From: Paraburkholderia diazotrophica
Lineage (GTDB): Bacteria > Pseudomonadota > Gammaproteobacteria > Burkholderiales > Burkholderiaceae
Direction of reading: 5' to 3'
Assembly (NCBI RefSeq): GCF_900108945.1
Contig: NZ_FNYE01000001.1
Location: forward strand, 434,001 to 498,000
DNA: 64,000 nucleotides
Every line of letters starts with the position of its first letter. The first letter of the stretch is position 1. Below the pieces are notes generated by a model that was not told where the DNA came from, did not search any database, and saw only the letters and a program-made list of their open reading frames with translations. Of this stretch, positions 38,032 to 47,271 are shown one piece after another. The position numbers were made by a program, and so were the translations under genes.

Positions 38032-39651
38032 ATGAAACTGTTCACAAAGGGCCTGTTGCTGATCGCATTGCCGAGCGCCGTCGAGCTGGCGCTGCTAGGC
38101 GTCGTGTCCGATATGCAGGCACAAACCGCGCAGGCCGTCGAACGCGCGTCGGACAGCAGGCAGATCGTGTATCAGGCTGCATCCCTCGAAAACCCGATGC
38201 TGCGGCAAGTGGCTCGCGTGCGTGCGGGCATCGTCACGGACGATCCGTCATTCATGGATCGTCATGCAGCATGGGGCGATCTCGCCGACCGGCTGGCGCG
38301 GCTCGAAGAGGCCGTTGCGGACACACCGGAGCAGGCTGCGCGCGTGCGGCAGATGCGCGAAGCGGTCGACAGTTATCGCCAGCAGGCGGTGTCCGTTGCG
38401 CAATCGCTGCGCACGGGCGCGACGATGAAGCCCTTCGCGACGCTCGAAGGCGGCGCATTGCCCGCGCAAGCCGTGCGCTTTCGCGACGTGCTGCACGCGT
38501 TCGTCGACGAAGCGATGCGGCTCGAAGCCGAACACAATGCCACGCTCGCGCAAACGCGCACGCATCAGCAAATCGCGCTGGTCGGCGCCGTGCTGGGGTC
38601 GATGCTGATCTGGGCCGCGACGGCGTTCGCGTTCGCGCGCGGCATCGGCCGGCGGCTGGATGTGCTCGCGTCGAACGCACGACGGCTCGGCGGCGGAATG
38701 CCGTTGCCCGCGCCGCTTGCGGGCAACGACGAAATCGCGGCACTCGATGCCGCGCTGCACCGCACGAGCGCGCTGCTGCGTGCCGCCGATCTGAATCAGG
38801 CGGCGCTCCAGGCGTCGTTGCAGACGCGCGCGGCGGAACTGGCGAGCGTCAACGAAACATTGCGCCAGGAGACGCAGGACAACGAGATGTTCATCTACAG
38901 CGTGTCGCACGATCTGCGTTCGCCGCTCGTGAACATGCAGGGCTTCTCGAAAGAACTGCAGGTTTCGTGCGATGAACTGCGCGCGACGATCCTCGAAGCC
39001 CGCCTGCCCGCCGACGAACACAAACGGCTCGCCGATGTGCTCGACGGCGACGTGCAGGAATCGCTGCGCTTCGTGCGCTCGTCGGTGACGCGCGCGGCCG
39101 CGATCATCGATGCGCTGCTGCGCATCTCGCGCGCCGGGCGGCTCGAATATCACTGGCAGCGCGTGAGCGTGAGCCGTGCGGTCGCCCGGGCCGTCGATGC
39201 GCTGCAAAAGCGGATCGACGAGCGCGAGGCCGTGGTCGTCGTGCGCGAATTGCCGGCGGCATGGGGCGATCCTGCCGCGATCGAGCAGGTGTTCAGCCAG
39301 TTGATCGGTAACGCACTCAGTTTTCTCGATCCGGCGCGGCCAGGACATATCGAAGTGGGCGCGCTCGATGTGGCCGACGCCGCGCACGAAAACAGCGCGA
39401 TCGCGCCGCCGCAAAGAACGCGCACTTACTTTGTGCGCGACAATGGCATGGGCATTCCAGCCGCGTATATGTCGAAAGTATTTCGCGCGTTTCAGCGGCC
39501 GCATGGCGATGTCGCGCACGGCGAGGGCGTCGGCCTCGCGTTGGTGCGCCGCATGGTCGAGCGCCATGGCGGGCGCGTGTGGGTCGAATCGGCGGAAGGC
39601 GCGGGCTCGACATTCTTCGTCACGCTGCCCGATCAGCCATTGCGGGCCTGA
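38032..39651 (+). CDS. Membrane sensor histidine kinase with CHASE3-like sensor
   Basis: The 539-residue kinase has a short N-terminal membrane segment (LLLIALPSAVELALLGVV) and an all-helical periplasmic sensor of CHASE3 type (about 30-180). A second membrane segment (VGAVLGSMLIWAATAFAF) and a HAMP-like region follow. The HisKA motif SVSHDLRSPLVNMQGFSKEL places the phosphoacceptor His at about 293. The HATPase domain includes QLIGNALSFLDPARPGHI and VRDNGMGIPAAYMSKVF. It heads a three-gene signalling cluster with 39831 and 40404. Confidence 0.9.
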   Translation: MKLFTKGLLLIALPSAVELALLGVVSDMQAQTAQAVERASDSRQIVYQAASLENPMLRQVARVRAGIVTDDPSFMDRHAAWGDLADRLARLEEAVADTPEQAARVRQMREAVDSYRQQAVSVAQSLRTGATMKPFATLEGGALPAQAVRFRDVLHAFVDEAMRLEAEHNATLAQTRTHQQIALVGAVLGSMLIWAATAFAFARGIGRRLDVLASNARRLGGGMPLPAPLAGNDEIAALDAALHRTSALLRAADLNQAALQASLQTRAAELASVNETLRQETQDNEMFIYSVSHDLRSPLVNMQGFSKELQVSCDELRATILEARLPADEHKRLADVLDGDVQESLRFVRSSVTRAAAIIDALLRISRAGRLEYHWQRVSVSRAVARAVDALQKRIDEREAVVVVRELPAAWGDPAAIEQVFSQLIGNALSFLDPARPGHIEVGALDVADAAHENSAIAPPQRTRTYFVRDNGMGIPAAYMSKVFRAFQRPHGDVAHGEGVGLALVRRMVERHGGRVWVESAEGAGSTFFVTLPDQPLRA

Positions 39652-39830
39652 TGAATACGTGAATGCGCGCAGCGCGGCATCGCTGCATGGCGCAGTGCAA
39701 GAAGTGCGGTGCAAGAAGTCGTAAGCTGAACAACGCATAATGGCGTGCATCGGGTCGTGCTGGTTGACGCGGAATCGGAGAAGGTCGTGACACACGCGCG
39801 ATGCGCAATGCAGGCGCGCCGGAGGGAACA

Positions 39831-40322
39831 ATGTCACACGGGGAAGCGGTCGGTAAGTCGGTTGGCATCGTGCTGATCGAAGACGATGACGGACACGCGA
39901 CGCTCGTCGAGCGCAATCTGCGGCGTGCCGGCATATCAAACGGATTCATACGCTTTGCGGACGGCCAGGAGGCGCTCGACTATTTCTTCGGCGAGCGAAC
40001 GCCTGGCGAGCAAACGAGCGGTCGTCCATCGCGCGGCGATCTCGCCAATTACGTCGTGCTGCTGGACCTTAAGATGCCTCGCGTGGACGGCTTTGAAGTG
40101 CTGCGGCGTCTGAAGGACACACCGTCGACGGCGTCGATGCCCGTCATCGTGCTCACGACCACCGACGATCCGCGTGAAATCGAGCGTTGCTACGAATTGG
40201 GTTGCAACGTCTACATCACGAAGCCGGTCGAATACGATGCGTTCATCGAAGCCGTGCGGCGGCTCGGCTTCTTCCTGCAGGTCGTAAAGCTGCCGCCGGG
40301 ACAACGCTACGCGTCTGCATGA
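39831..40322 (+). CDS. Single-domain response regulator (Rcp1-like)
   Basis: The 163-residue protein is a lone receiver domain with no output domain. Acidic residues IEDDDG lie near the N-terminus, the phospho-acceptor Asp is in VLLDLKMPRVDG near residue 79, Thr in VIVLTTTDDP, and Lys in ITKPVEY. It has the extra loop (GERTPGEQTSGRPSRGD) typical of regulators next to bacteriophytochrome-type or CHASE3 kinases. GGAGGG precedes ATG 39831. It probably relays phosphate between the flanking kinases. Confidence 0.9.
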   Translation: MSHGEAVGKSVGIVLIEDDDGHATLVERNLRRAGISNGFIRFADGQEALDYFFGERTPGEQTSGRPSRGDLANYVVLLDLKMPRVDGFEVLRRLKDTPSTASMPVIVLTTTDDPREIERCYELGCNVYITKPVEYDAFIEAVRRLGFFLQVVKLPPGQRYASA

Positions 40323-40403
40323 ATGCACGAAGGGGCACGCGGTGCTCGCTCATCATGGCGAGTCCGTGCCGCAAGCAGTCCAATTGACGATTGATCATCT
40401 GGC

Positions 40404-42395
40404 ATGACTGAAGACGGATCCACGCCGCTCGCCGCGCACGTGCTCGTCGTCGACGACGACGAGGGCATCTTGCGGCTTGCGCGCAAATCGCTGGAGCGCG
40501 CCGGCTGCCGCGTCGAGCTATGCAATAGCGTCGAAAGCGCGCATCGCGCGATCGCCGGGAATGCGCCCGACCTGATCGTGCTCGACTATCAGCTCGATGG
40601 CGCGGAGACGGGGCTCGATTTTTTCAGACGTCTGCGCCACGAAGGCGTGCGCATTCCCGCGATACTCGTCACCGGTTTCACCGATGAATCGCGCGTGATC
40701 GAAGCGCTGCGTTCCGGCGTGTCCGATGTCGTACCCAAAGCGGGCGACTATCTCGACTATCTGCCCGAAGCCGTCGAACGCGTGTTGTCGCAAGTGCGGC
40801 TGCAGCGTGCGTCCGCGGAAGCGCTGCTGCTGCGCGAGCGCGAGGCGCACTACCGCACGCTGTCGGAAGCGCTGCCGCATCTCGTGCTCACCTGCAACGC
40901 GAATGGCGACTGCGATTTTCTGTCGAAGCAGTGGGTCGACTACACGGGCCTCGACGGCGCGAATGCGCTCGGGCTGGCGTGGCTCGACGCCGTGCATCCC
41001 GACGACCGTGAAGACGTGCGCCGCACGTGGCTCAAGACGGTGCGCAGCGAAGCCACCTTTTACCGCCACGAATTGCGCATTCGCCGCCAGGACGGCGCGT
41101 ATCGCTGGTTCGACGCGCGCATTGCCGCCGTGCGCGACGCGAGCGGCACGCTCAGCAAGTGGTTCGGCAGTTGCACGGACATCCATTCGCAGCGCGAAGC
41201 CATCGAGGAACGCGAACACCTGCTCGCGTCCGAGCAGGCCGCGCGCCAGGCGGCGGAAGAAGCGAACCGTTCGAAGGACCGTTTTCTCGCGATGCTGTCG
41301 CATGAATTGCGCACGCCGTTGACGCCCGTGCTCGCGGGCGCGCGCATGCTCGAGATGATGCCGGAGCTGCCTGAAGCGGTGCGCTCGGGCGTCGTGATGA
41401 TTCGCCGCAATGTCGAACTGGAAGCGCGCCTGATCGATGATCTGCTCGATCTCACGCGCGTGGCGAATGGCAAGCTGCGGCTGTCGCTGGAAACGGTCGA
41501 TGTGCACGAGGTGATCGACAGCGTGCTCGATCTGTTTCGCAGCGAGATTCAGACCAAGCAGCAGGACGTGCACGTCAGCAAGACGGCGCAAAATCACTAC
41601 GTGCTGGCCGATCGCGCGCGCTTGCAGCAGATGCTATGGAACCTGATCCGCAATGCCGCGAAGTTCACGCCTGACGGCGGGCATATTTTCGTGCGCACGC
41701 GCGACGAAAGAATGCATGTGCAGATATCGGTCGAGGATACGGGCGTCGGCATCGAGCCCGAGCAGATCGGCAAGCTCTTCAACGCATTCGAGCAGGGCAG
41801 CGAGAACATGTCGCGGCAGTTCGGCGGCCTGGGACTCGGGCTCGCGATCACGAAGGCGCTCACCGATGCGCATGGTGGCACCGTCACCGCGCAGAGTCCG
41901 GGCGCACATTGCGGCGCGACGTTCACGATCACGCTGCCGACAGCCGAAGAGCGTTTCGCCGAGCCCGCCGCGCCCGTCGCCGAGAGTGTGCAGCCGGCAG
42001 GCGGGCTCACGATTCTGCTGATCGAAGATCACGCGGACACGGCGGACGTGATGGCGCAGCTGATGCGCACGCTGGGCCATGAAGTGACCGTCGTCGGGCG
42101 TGTCGCCGATGCGCTTGCCGCGACGCAGAGCGCGCCGTTCGATCTGATCGTCAGCGACGTCGGCTTGCCGGATGGCACGGGCCTCGATTTCATCAAGGCG
42201 TTCCGCGAGCGCGATGATGCGCCTGCTGTCGCGCTGACGGGCTTCGGCAGTGACGAGGATATTCGCCGATGCCTCGAAGCGGGCTTCACGTCGCATCTGA
42301 CGAAGCCCGTCAACTTCTCACAGCTCGAACAGGTGATCGAAGGCGCGGCGGCAGCGAAAGCGCAGAGGAATGCAGGCGAGGGGAGAGCGGACTAG
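40404..42395 (+). CDS. Hybrid histidine kinase, REC-PAS-HisKA-HATPase-REC
   Basis: The 663-residue cytoplasmic protein has an N-terminal receiver (HVLVVDDDEG, VLDYQLDGAETGLDFF) and a PAS_3/PAC sensor domain (about 150-270, FLSKQWVDYTGL, GAYRWFDARI). The HisKA motif MLSHELRTPLTPVLAGARML carries His at about 299. An HATPase domain follows (NLIRNAAKFTPDGG, DTGVGIEPEQIGKLF, GGLGLGLAITKAL), then a C-terminal receiver (TILLIEDHADTADVM, IVSDVGLPDGTG). No membrane segment is seen. The output is unknown since no DNA-binding regulator is in the cluster. Confidence 0.92.
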   Translation: MTEDGSTPLAAHVLVVDDDEGILRLARKSLERAGCRVELCNSVESAHRAIAGNAPDLIVLDYQLDGAETGLDFFRRLRHEGVRIPAILVTGFTDESRVIEALRSGVSDVVPKAGDYLDYLPEAVERVLSQVRLQRASAEALLLREREAHYRTLSEALPHLVLTCNANGDCDFLSKQWVDYTGLDGANALGLAWLDAVHPDDREDVRRTWLKTVRSEATFYRHELRIRRQDGAYRWFDARIAAVRDASGTLSKWFGSCTDIHSQREAIEEREHLLASEQAARQAAEEANRSKDRFLAMLSHELRTPLTPVLAGARMLEMMPELPEAVRSGVVMIRRNVELEARLIDDLLDLTRVANGKLRLSLETVDVHEVIDSVLDLFRSEIQTKQQDVHVSKTAQNHYVLADRARLQQMLWNLIRNAAKFTPDGGHIFVRTRDERMHVQISVEDTGVGIEPEQIGKLFNAFEQGSENMSRQFGGLGLGLAITKALTDAHGGTVTAQSPGAHCGATFTITLPTAEERFAEPAAPVAESVQPAGGLTILLIEDHADTADVMAQLMRTLGHEVTVVGRVADALAATQSAPFDLIVSDVGLPDGTGLDFIKAFRERDDAPAVALTGFGSDEDIRRCLEAGFTSHLTKPVNFSQLEQVIEGAAAAKAQRNAGEGRAD

Positions 42396-42470
42396 GTGCG
42401 TGTGTCGGATACGAATTCGATATGAAGCATTCGATAGCTGGCATTCGATAGCTGGCATTCGACAAAAAGC

Positions 42471-42510
42471 GAAGGGCCTGTTGCGCACTAACGTACGCAA
42501 CAGGCCCTTC
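42471..42510. terminator. Bidirectional terminator between hybrid kinase and mscL
   Basis: GAAGGGCCTGTTGCG and CGCAACAGGCCCTTC form a 15-base perfect stem around a 10-base loop. A short direct repeat of ATTCGATAGCTGGC lies just upstream at 42429-42461. Confidence 0.85.
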
Positions 42511-42566
42511 GCGTGATGTGTTCTTTGCACGCGACGCCGAAACGGCGCCGCCTCACTCGCACGCGG

Positions 42567-43016
42567 TCAGCTACGCGGCGAATTCTTCAGCGAGTCGCGG
42601 ATCTCGCGCAGCAGCAGCACGTCTTCCGGCGTGGGCGGCGGTGCTTCGGGCGCGGCGGGCGCCGGGGTGCGCAGCTTGTTGATGAACTTGACCATCATGA
42701 AGATGATGAAGGCGAGGATCACGAAGTTGATCGCGACCGTGATGAACGAGCCATAGCCGAATGCAGCGACGCCCGCCGTTTGCAGATCCTTGTACGAATC
42801 GGGATTGCCCTTGAAGTTTGGCGGTATGTGGCCGAGCAGGACGAACTTGTTCGAGAAGTCGAGGCCGCCCGTCGCAATGCCGACGACAGGCATGATCAGG
42901 TCTTTCACGACGGAATTGACGATCGTCGAGAACGCGCCGCCGATGATCACACCGACAGCGAGGTCCATTACGTTGCCCTTGAGGGCAAACTCCTTGAATT
43001 CCGTGACTAGGCTCAT
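42567..43016 (-). CDS. mscL: Large-conductance mechanosensitive channel MscL
   Basis: MscL forms a homopentameric inner-membrane pore that opens under hypo-osmotic tension. The 149-residue protein has the N-terminal amphipathic helix [22 protein letters not shown]1 with the gate segment [19 protein letters not shown], a periplasmic loop, TM2 ([21 protein letters not shown]), and a cytoplasmic helix [24 protein letters not shown]-type sequence precedes the ATG. It is convergent with the hybrid kinase. Confidence 0.96.
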   Translation of the reverse strand: MSLVTEFKEFALKGNVMDLAVGVIIGGAFSTIVNSVVKDLIMPVVGIATGGLDFSNKFVLLGHIPPNFKGNPDSYKDLQTAGVAAFGYGSFITVAINFVILAFIIFMMVKFINKLRTPAPAAPEAPPPTPEDVLLLREIRDSLKNSPRS

Positions 43017-43537
43017 CGGGCAGTTCTCCTTGAAGTCGATGGCGACATGATAGCCAACGTTCGGCGCAGCGGGAAATCATTTGGGGATTAATCGCAATGC
43101 GCCACGGCAGAACGCAGGAAGCGATTGTCGTGCCCGTGCACGTTGAATAACACTGACTGCCGAAGCTTGGCACGCAACGGGCTATAGCGCGCCGTGCGAC
43201 ATGTCGGTTCGACAAGCGCGCGGACAACTGGACGCAAGAACCAGGCGCAAGAACCAGCTTCAAGAATCAGGTTCAAGAATCAGGTTCAAGAATCAGGTTC
43301 AAGAATCAGGTTCAAGAATCAGGTTCAAGAATCAGGTTCAAGAATCAGGCGCAAAAATCAGGCGCAAAAATCAGGCGCAAAAATCAGGCGCAAAAATCAG
43401 GCGCAAAAATCAGGCGCAAAAATCAGGCGCAAAAATCAGGCGCAAGGAATGCGCATTGAAGCGCTAACGAAAGAAAGCGCGCAGCGAGAACACGCGATCG
43501 CAGCGCGCGCAACGAGGCGGTTATATCGACAGGCCCG
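43017..43537. other. Region between mscL and the dehydratase, dominated by a minisatellite
   Basis: These 521 bases contain the 16-copy 13-bp repeat array (43235-43442). Frames across the array stay open only because the repeat has no stop in any + frame; no independent gene is supported. Confidence 0.7.
43235..43442 (+). repeat. Minisatellite: 16 tandem 13-bp units
   Basis: By direct count the array is 16 contiguous units of 13 bases. They are CAAGAACCAGGCG, CAAGAACCAGCTT, six copies of CAAGAATCAGGTT, one hybrid CAAGAATCAGGCG, and seven copies of CAAAAATCAGGCG. The block structure, with a single junction unit, implies two successive expansions. It lies between the starts of mscL (upstream side) and the stop of the dehydratase. 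Confidence 0.97.
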
Positions 43538-44557
43538 TCAAACTTGAGCGGCCCGCGCCTGTTCGATTTGCGCGGCGAACGTCACGGGATCGGTATTCGT
43601 CCCACATAGCAGCACGCCGACGCGCTTGCCTTGCAGTTGCTCGCGCAACGGGCCGAGCAGGGCGGCCGTCGCCGCTGCGCACGCAGGCTCGACCGCGAGC
43701 TTCAATTGCGTGAAGAGGGTCAGCATCGCGGCACGCAGCGCGTCGTCGGTGACGGTGACGAGACGGTCGATATGGCGGCGGCACAGCTCGTAGCTGTATT
43801 GCTCGGTATGCGGCGCCATCAGCGAATCGGCGATCGAATGCATGTGGCTCATGTGCACCGTGTGATTCGCAGCGAAGCTGCGGTTCATCACGTCGGCGCC
43901 TTCCGGTTCGACGCCGTACACATGCACGCGCGGATTGGCGAGCCGCAGCGCCGTCGAGATGCCCGCCGCGAGCCCGCCGCCGCCGATGGGCACGATCACC
44001 GCGTCGAGGTCCGGCGTTTGCGTCGCCCATTCGTAGCCGAGCGTCGCGGTGCCGAGCACCGTGCGATAGCCGTTGAACGGATGCACGAAGTAGCGGCCTT
44101 CCTCGGCTTCGATGCGCCGCACGATCTCGAACGCTTCCGTCACGTTCTCCGCGACGACGACTTCCGCGCGATATTTGCGGCACAACGCGATGCGCGCAGG
44201 ATTAGCCGCATGCATCACGACGACCTTCGCGCTGATGCCCATGCGCATCGCCGCATATGCGACGGCCACGGCATGATTGCCGCCCGACACGCAGGTGACG
44301 CCCGCGCTGCGCTGCGCCGGATCGAGCGCGAGCAGATTCGTGAACGCACCGCGCGCCTTGAAGCTGCCGCCCGCTTGAAGCAGCTCGAACTTGAAGTTGA
44401 GCAGCGTGCCTTCGAGCGTCGGAAAATCCATCCGGTCGAACACGGGCGTTCGCACGACCCACGGTGTCAACGCGAAATGCTGCGAGGCGATGTCGTCGAG
44501 CGTCGGTATCGGCTCGCCGTCGATCGTGCGGTCGGAGTGCTGCGTGGCAGTGGACAT
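43538..44557 (-). CDS. PLP-dependent threonine/serine dehydratase family protein
   Basis: The 339-residue fold-type II PLP enzyme has the Schiff-base lysine in GGSFKARGA, the phosphate-binding GGGGLAAG and the SGGNHAVAVAYAA segment. It lacks the C-terminal ACT regulatory domain of biosynthetic IlvA, so it resembles catabolic threonine dehydratase or serine racemase-like enzymes. The exact substrate cannot be decided. argE lies upstream on the same strand with an 85-base gap, which may allow co-transcription. Confidence 0.88.
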   Translation of the reverse strand: MSTATQHSDRTIDGEPIPTLDDIASQHFALTPWVVRTPVFDRMDFPTLEGTLLNFKFELLQAGGSFKARGAFTNLLALDPAQRSAGVTCVSGGNHAVAVAYAAMRMGISAKVVVMHAANPARIALCRKYRAEVVVAENVTEAFEIVRRIEAEEGRYFVHPFNGYRTVLGTATLGYEWATQTPDLDAVIVPIGGGGLAAGISTALRLANPRVHVYGVEPEGADVMNRSFAANHTVHMSHMHSIADSLMAPHTEQYSYELCRRHIDRLVTVTDDALRAAMLTLFTQLKLAVEPACAAATAALLGPLREQLQGKRVGVLLCGTNTDPVTFAAQIEQARAAQV

Positions 44558-44642
44558 GGCGTGCGTTACTCGTCTGTGGGGGAGGTCCGCGTTCGATGTC
44601 TTGTCGTCGGTTGTGGTCGCTTGTTGTTATGCGTTGCTTGCG

Positions 44643-45890
44643 TCAATGCGCGTGCGCGTCGACCGACATGCTATGGATGAACTTGCCCAGAAAGCGTTCG
44701 CACTGCACGAGCTGGTCGAGCGTGACGAACTCGTTGGCCTTGTGCGCCTGCTGGATGTCGCCCGGGCCGCACACGATGCTCGGAATACCCGCCCGCGAAA
44801 ACAGGCCCGCTTCCGTGCCGTAGGCGACCTTGCGCTTGTCCTGATCGGCCGTGAGTGCCCGCACGAGTTGCGTGATGGCTGCCTGCTCCGATGCGTCGAG
44901 TCCGGGCGCCGCGGCAATCTTCGTGATCTCGATCGCGGCCGCTTCGTGCTCGCGCTTCATTTTCGGCAGCAGCGTCTCGCGCGCGTACTGGTCGATGCGC
45001 GCGAAGATCGGCTCGGGGTCGAGCGTCGGCAGATTGCGGAACTCGAATTCGAAGCTGCATTCGGCGGGCACCGTATTGATTGCATTGCCGCCCTTGATCG
45101 TGCTGGTCTGCGCCGTCGTGAACGGCACGTCGTAGAGCTCGTCGAACGGGCCTTGCTCGCGGAACTGGTCGGCCATGTCGCGGATGAAGCAGATAAGCCG
45201 CGCCGCGTATTCGATCGCGTTCAAGCCCTTCGGCGTAAGCGATGAGTGCGCCGCCTGGCCGCGCACACAGCATTGGTACGCGTTGATGCCCTTGTGCGCG
45301 ATGATGGGCCGCATGCTGGTCGGCTCGCCGACGATGCAGCCGTCCGGCTTGACGCCGCGCTTCATCAGGTCGGCGATCATCAGCGGCGCGCCCACGCAGC
45401 CCACTTCTTCGTCGAACGAGAAGGCGAGATGGATCGGCTTCGCGAGCTTCGTCTGCTGCATTTGCGGGACCAGCGTCAGCGCCGCGCCGATGAAGCCCTT
45501 CATGTCGCAGGTGCCGCGCCCGTAGAGCTTGTCGCCGCGCACTTCGGGCCGGAACGGATCACTGTCCCATTGCTGGCCGTCGACGGGCACCACGTCCGTG
45601 TGACCCGACAGCACGATTCCGCCATTCGTCTCGCCGTCGTGCGCCGGGATCGTCGCGAACAGGTTCGCCCATTTCCCGCTTTCGTCATGCGTCAGCGTCG
45701 CTTGGATGCCGCGCTCGCGCAGCGCGTCGCGCACGGTTTCGATCAGGCCGAGATTCGGATTGCGGCTGACCGTGTCCATCGACACGAGGCGTTCAACCCA
45801 GGGAAGCGAAGCAGGAGATGCGGCGTTGGAGGCAACAGCGGAAGAGGAAGACGTTTGTGCGGACAGCGCTTTATCAGCGACCTGTGACAT
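44643..45890 (-). CDS. argE: Acetylornithine deacetylase ArgE
   Basis: ArgE removes the acetyl group from N2-acetylornithine in arginine synthesis. The 415-residue M20 metallopeptidase-family protein has SGHTDVVPVDGQQW with metal-binding His and Asp, the second metal ligand region GRGTCDMKGFIGAAL, the catalytic Glu pair in FSFDEEVGCVGAP and the dimerisation-domain RGQAAHSSLT. C-terminal GTEAGLFSRAGIPSIVCGPG is typical of ArgE. An extra N-terminal 25 or so Ser/Ala-rich residues precede the domain. AAGGTC with GGAG just upstream supports ATG 45890. Confidence 0.88.
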   Translation of the reverse strand: MSQVADKALSAQTSSSSAVASNAASPASLPWVERLVSMDTVSRNPNLGLIETVRDALRERGIQATLTHDESGKWANLFATIPAHDGETNGGIVLSGHTDVVPVDGQQWDSDPFRPEVRGDKLYGRGTCDMKGFIGAALTLVPQMQQTKLAKPIHLAFSFDEEVGCVGAPLMIADLMKRGVKPDGCIVGEPTSMRPIIAHKGINAYQCCVRGQAAHSSLTPKGLNAIEYAARLICFIRDMADQFREQGPFDELYDVPFTTAQTSTIKGGNAINTVPAECSFEFEFRNLPTLDPEPIFARIDQYARETLLPKMKREHEAAAIEITKIAAAPGLDASEQAAITQLVRALTADQDKRKVAYGTEAGLFSRAGIPSIVCGPGDIQQAHKANEFVTLDQLVQCERFLGKFIHSMSVDAHAH

Positions 45891-46079
45891 GACCTTGGCT
45901 CCAGCTTGTGTGTCATTCGATGATACCCAAAAAGCACTTAATAATCCAAAGCTCGATGCGGCCAGGTGCTTGCGGGGCTTGGCTTTGCGCGATGCAGCAA
46001 TCCTTTGGCGAGTAATGGAAGCGCTTCCGTCGGCGCGTTGGGCTTCGACCGGTTTCGACGTTTTCAGGCGCGTCGACGG

Positions 46080-47258
46080 TCAGCCCAGCAGCGCGAGCAA
46101 CGCGCGTTCGTAGACGCGATAGACGGGCGCGATGCTCGAAAGTTCGATGCGTTCGTCGGCTGCGTGGATGCCCTCGCAGCGCACGCCGAATCCGCACAGC
46201 GCGGGCACGCCCAGCGACGCCAGATAGTTGCCGATATTCGACGGCCCCGCGACGGCACACGGCAGTTCCGCACCGAATTCGTCTCGTGCCGCACGATATA
46301 GCGCCATGACGATCGGATGCGATGCGTCCACGCGATACGCGGCCCAGCCCGCGATCCACTCGATCGTCGTCGCGAGCGATGCGTCGTAGCGCGCATCGTG
46401 AACGCGGACGATCTCAGCAATACAACGTTGCGCTTCGCGTTGATCGAAGCGCGGCGTGAGCCGGCAATCGACGCTCAACTCGCAACGATCAGGCACGCTC
46501 GTGAACGTGCCGTCGCCCGCGCGGATGCCCGTCACCGTGAGTTGCGCGGGGCGTTCGAATGCGTGGTCGATGGGCAGCTTCGCGTCGTTCAGCGCGGCTG
46601 CGAGATGGGCGCCGCGTATCGCCGCATTGAGGCCGCGCGTGCTGCTGCCGCCTGAATGCGCAGCGATGCCGCGCACAGCAAGCCGTGCCCGGATGAATCC
46701 GCGCGCGCCCACGACAATGCGATCGATGCCCGGATAGCCGATGAACACGCCGTCGGGCCGGGGCGCGTCGACGGCATCGAAGAAGGCGCGTGCGCCGCCG
46801 AAACGGCCCGTGTGTTCGTCGAGATCGAACAGCACGCCGAGCGTGCCGGCGAATTCGTCGGTGCGCCGTGCGAGCGCGGCGGCCAGATGCGCGTAGATCG
46901 CGACGGCGGCCTTGCTGTCCGCGCTGCCGCGGCCGTGCAGCCAGCCGTCCGCGATCCGCGCGCTGAGCGGTGGGTACGTCCACGCGGATTCGTCGCCGAA
47001 GCTCGCGGTGTCGAGCGGTGCATTCAGCAGATAGTACGGACGTCGCGGCGCGTTCGCCGTGCCACGTGTCTCCGCGTAAAGAGCGAGCGGTTCGCCGTCA
47101 TCGCCTGTGAGCCGGCGCGTGGCCACCTGATGCGCGCTGCACCACGCTTCGATACAGCCCAGCACAGGTGCACGCGCATCGATTCCGCCACGGCTCGGAA
47201 TGCGCACGAGCGCCGTCAGCAGATCGACGACCGATGCCGTGTCGCTCGTGGCCGTCAT
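46080..47258 (-). CDS. M20-family metallopeptidase/deacylase
   Basis: The 392-residue protein shares the M20 fold with ArgE: LLNAPLDTASF in place of the usual HxD strand, GRGSADSKAAVAIYAHLA, FDLDEHTGRFGGARAF and GIAAHSGGSS. The first metal-ligand motif is altered (N-A-P-L-D rather than G-H-x-D), so catalytic competence or specificity may differ. It starts 14 bases after the mfd stop and is probably co-transcribed with mfd. Substrate unknown; a succinyl- or acetyl-amino acid deacylase or dipeptidase is possible. Confidence 0.8.
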   Translation of the reverse strand: MTATSDTASVVDLLTALVRIPSRGGIDARAPVLGCIEAWCSAHQVATRRLTGDDGEPLALYAETRGTANAPRRPYYLLNAPLDTASFGDESAWTYPPLSARIADGWLHGRGSADSKAAVAIYAHLAAALARRTDEFAGTLGVLFDLDEHTGRFGGARAFFDAVDAPRPDGVFIGYPGIDRIVVGARGFIRARLAVRGIAAHSGGSSTRGLNAAIRGAHLAAALNDAKLPIDHAFERPAQLTVTGIRAGDGTFTSVPDRCELSVDCRLTPRFDQREAQRCIAEIVRVHDARYDASLATTIEWIAGWAAYRVDASHPIVMALYRAARDEFGAELPCAVAGPSNIGNYLASLGVPALCGFGVRCEGIHAADERIELSSIAPVYRVYERALLALLG

Positions 47259-47271
47259 GCGAGGCGTCCGC

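Noticed and set aside
43235..43442. CRISPR array
   Set aside because: Units are 13 bases, contiguous, with no spacers and no cas genes in the window.
43194..43547. Possible repeat protein encoded by the 13-bp array
   Set aside because: All + frames are equally open because the repeat lacks stops; no SD or signal, and the flanks are not protein-like.
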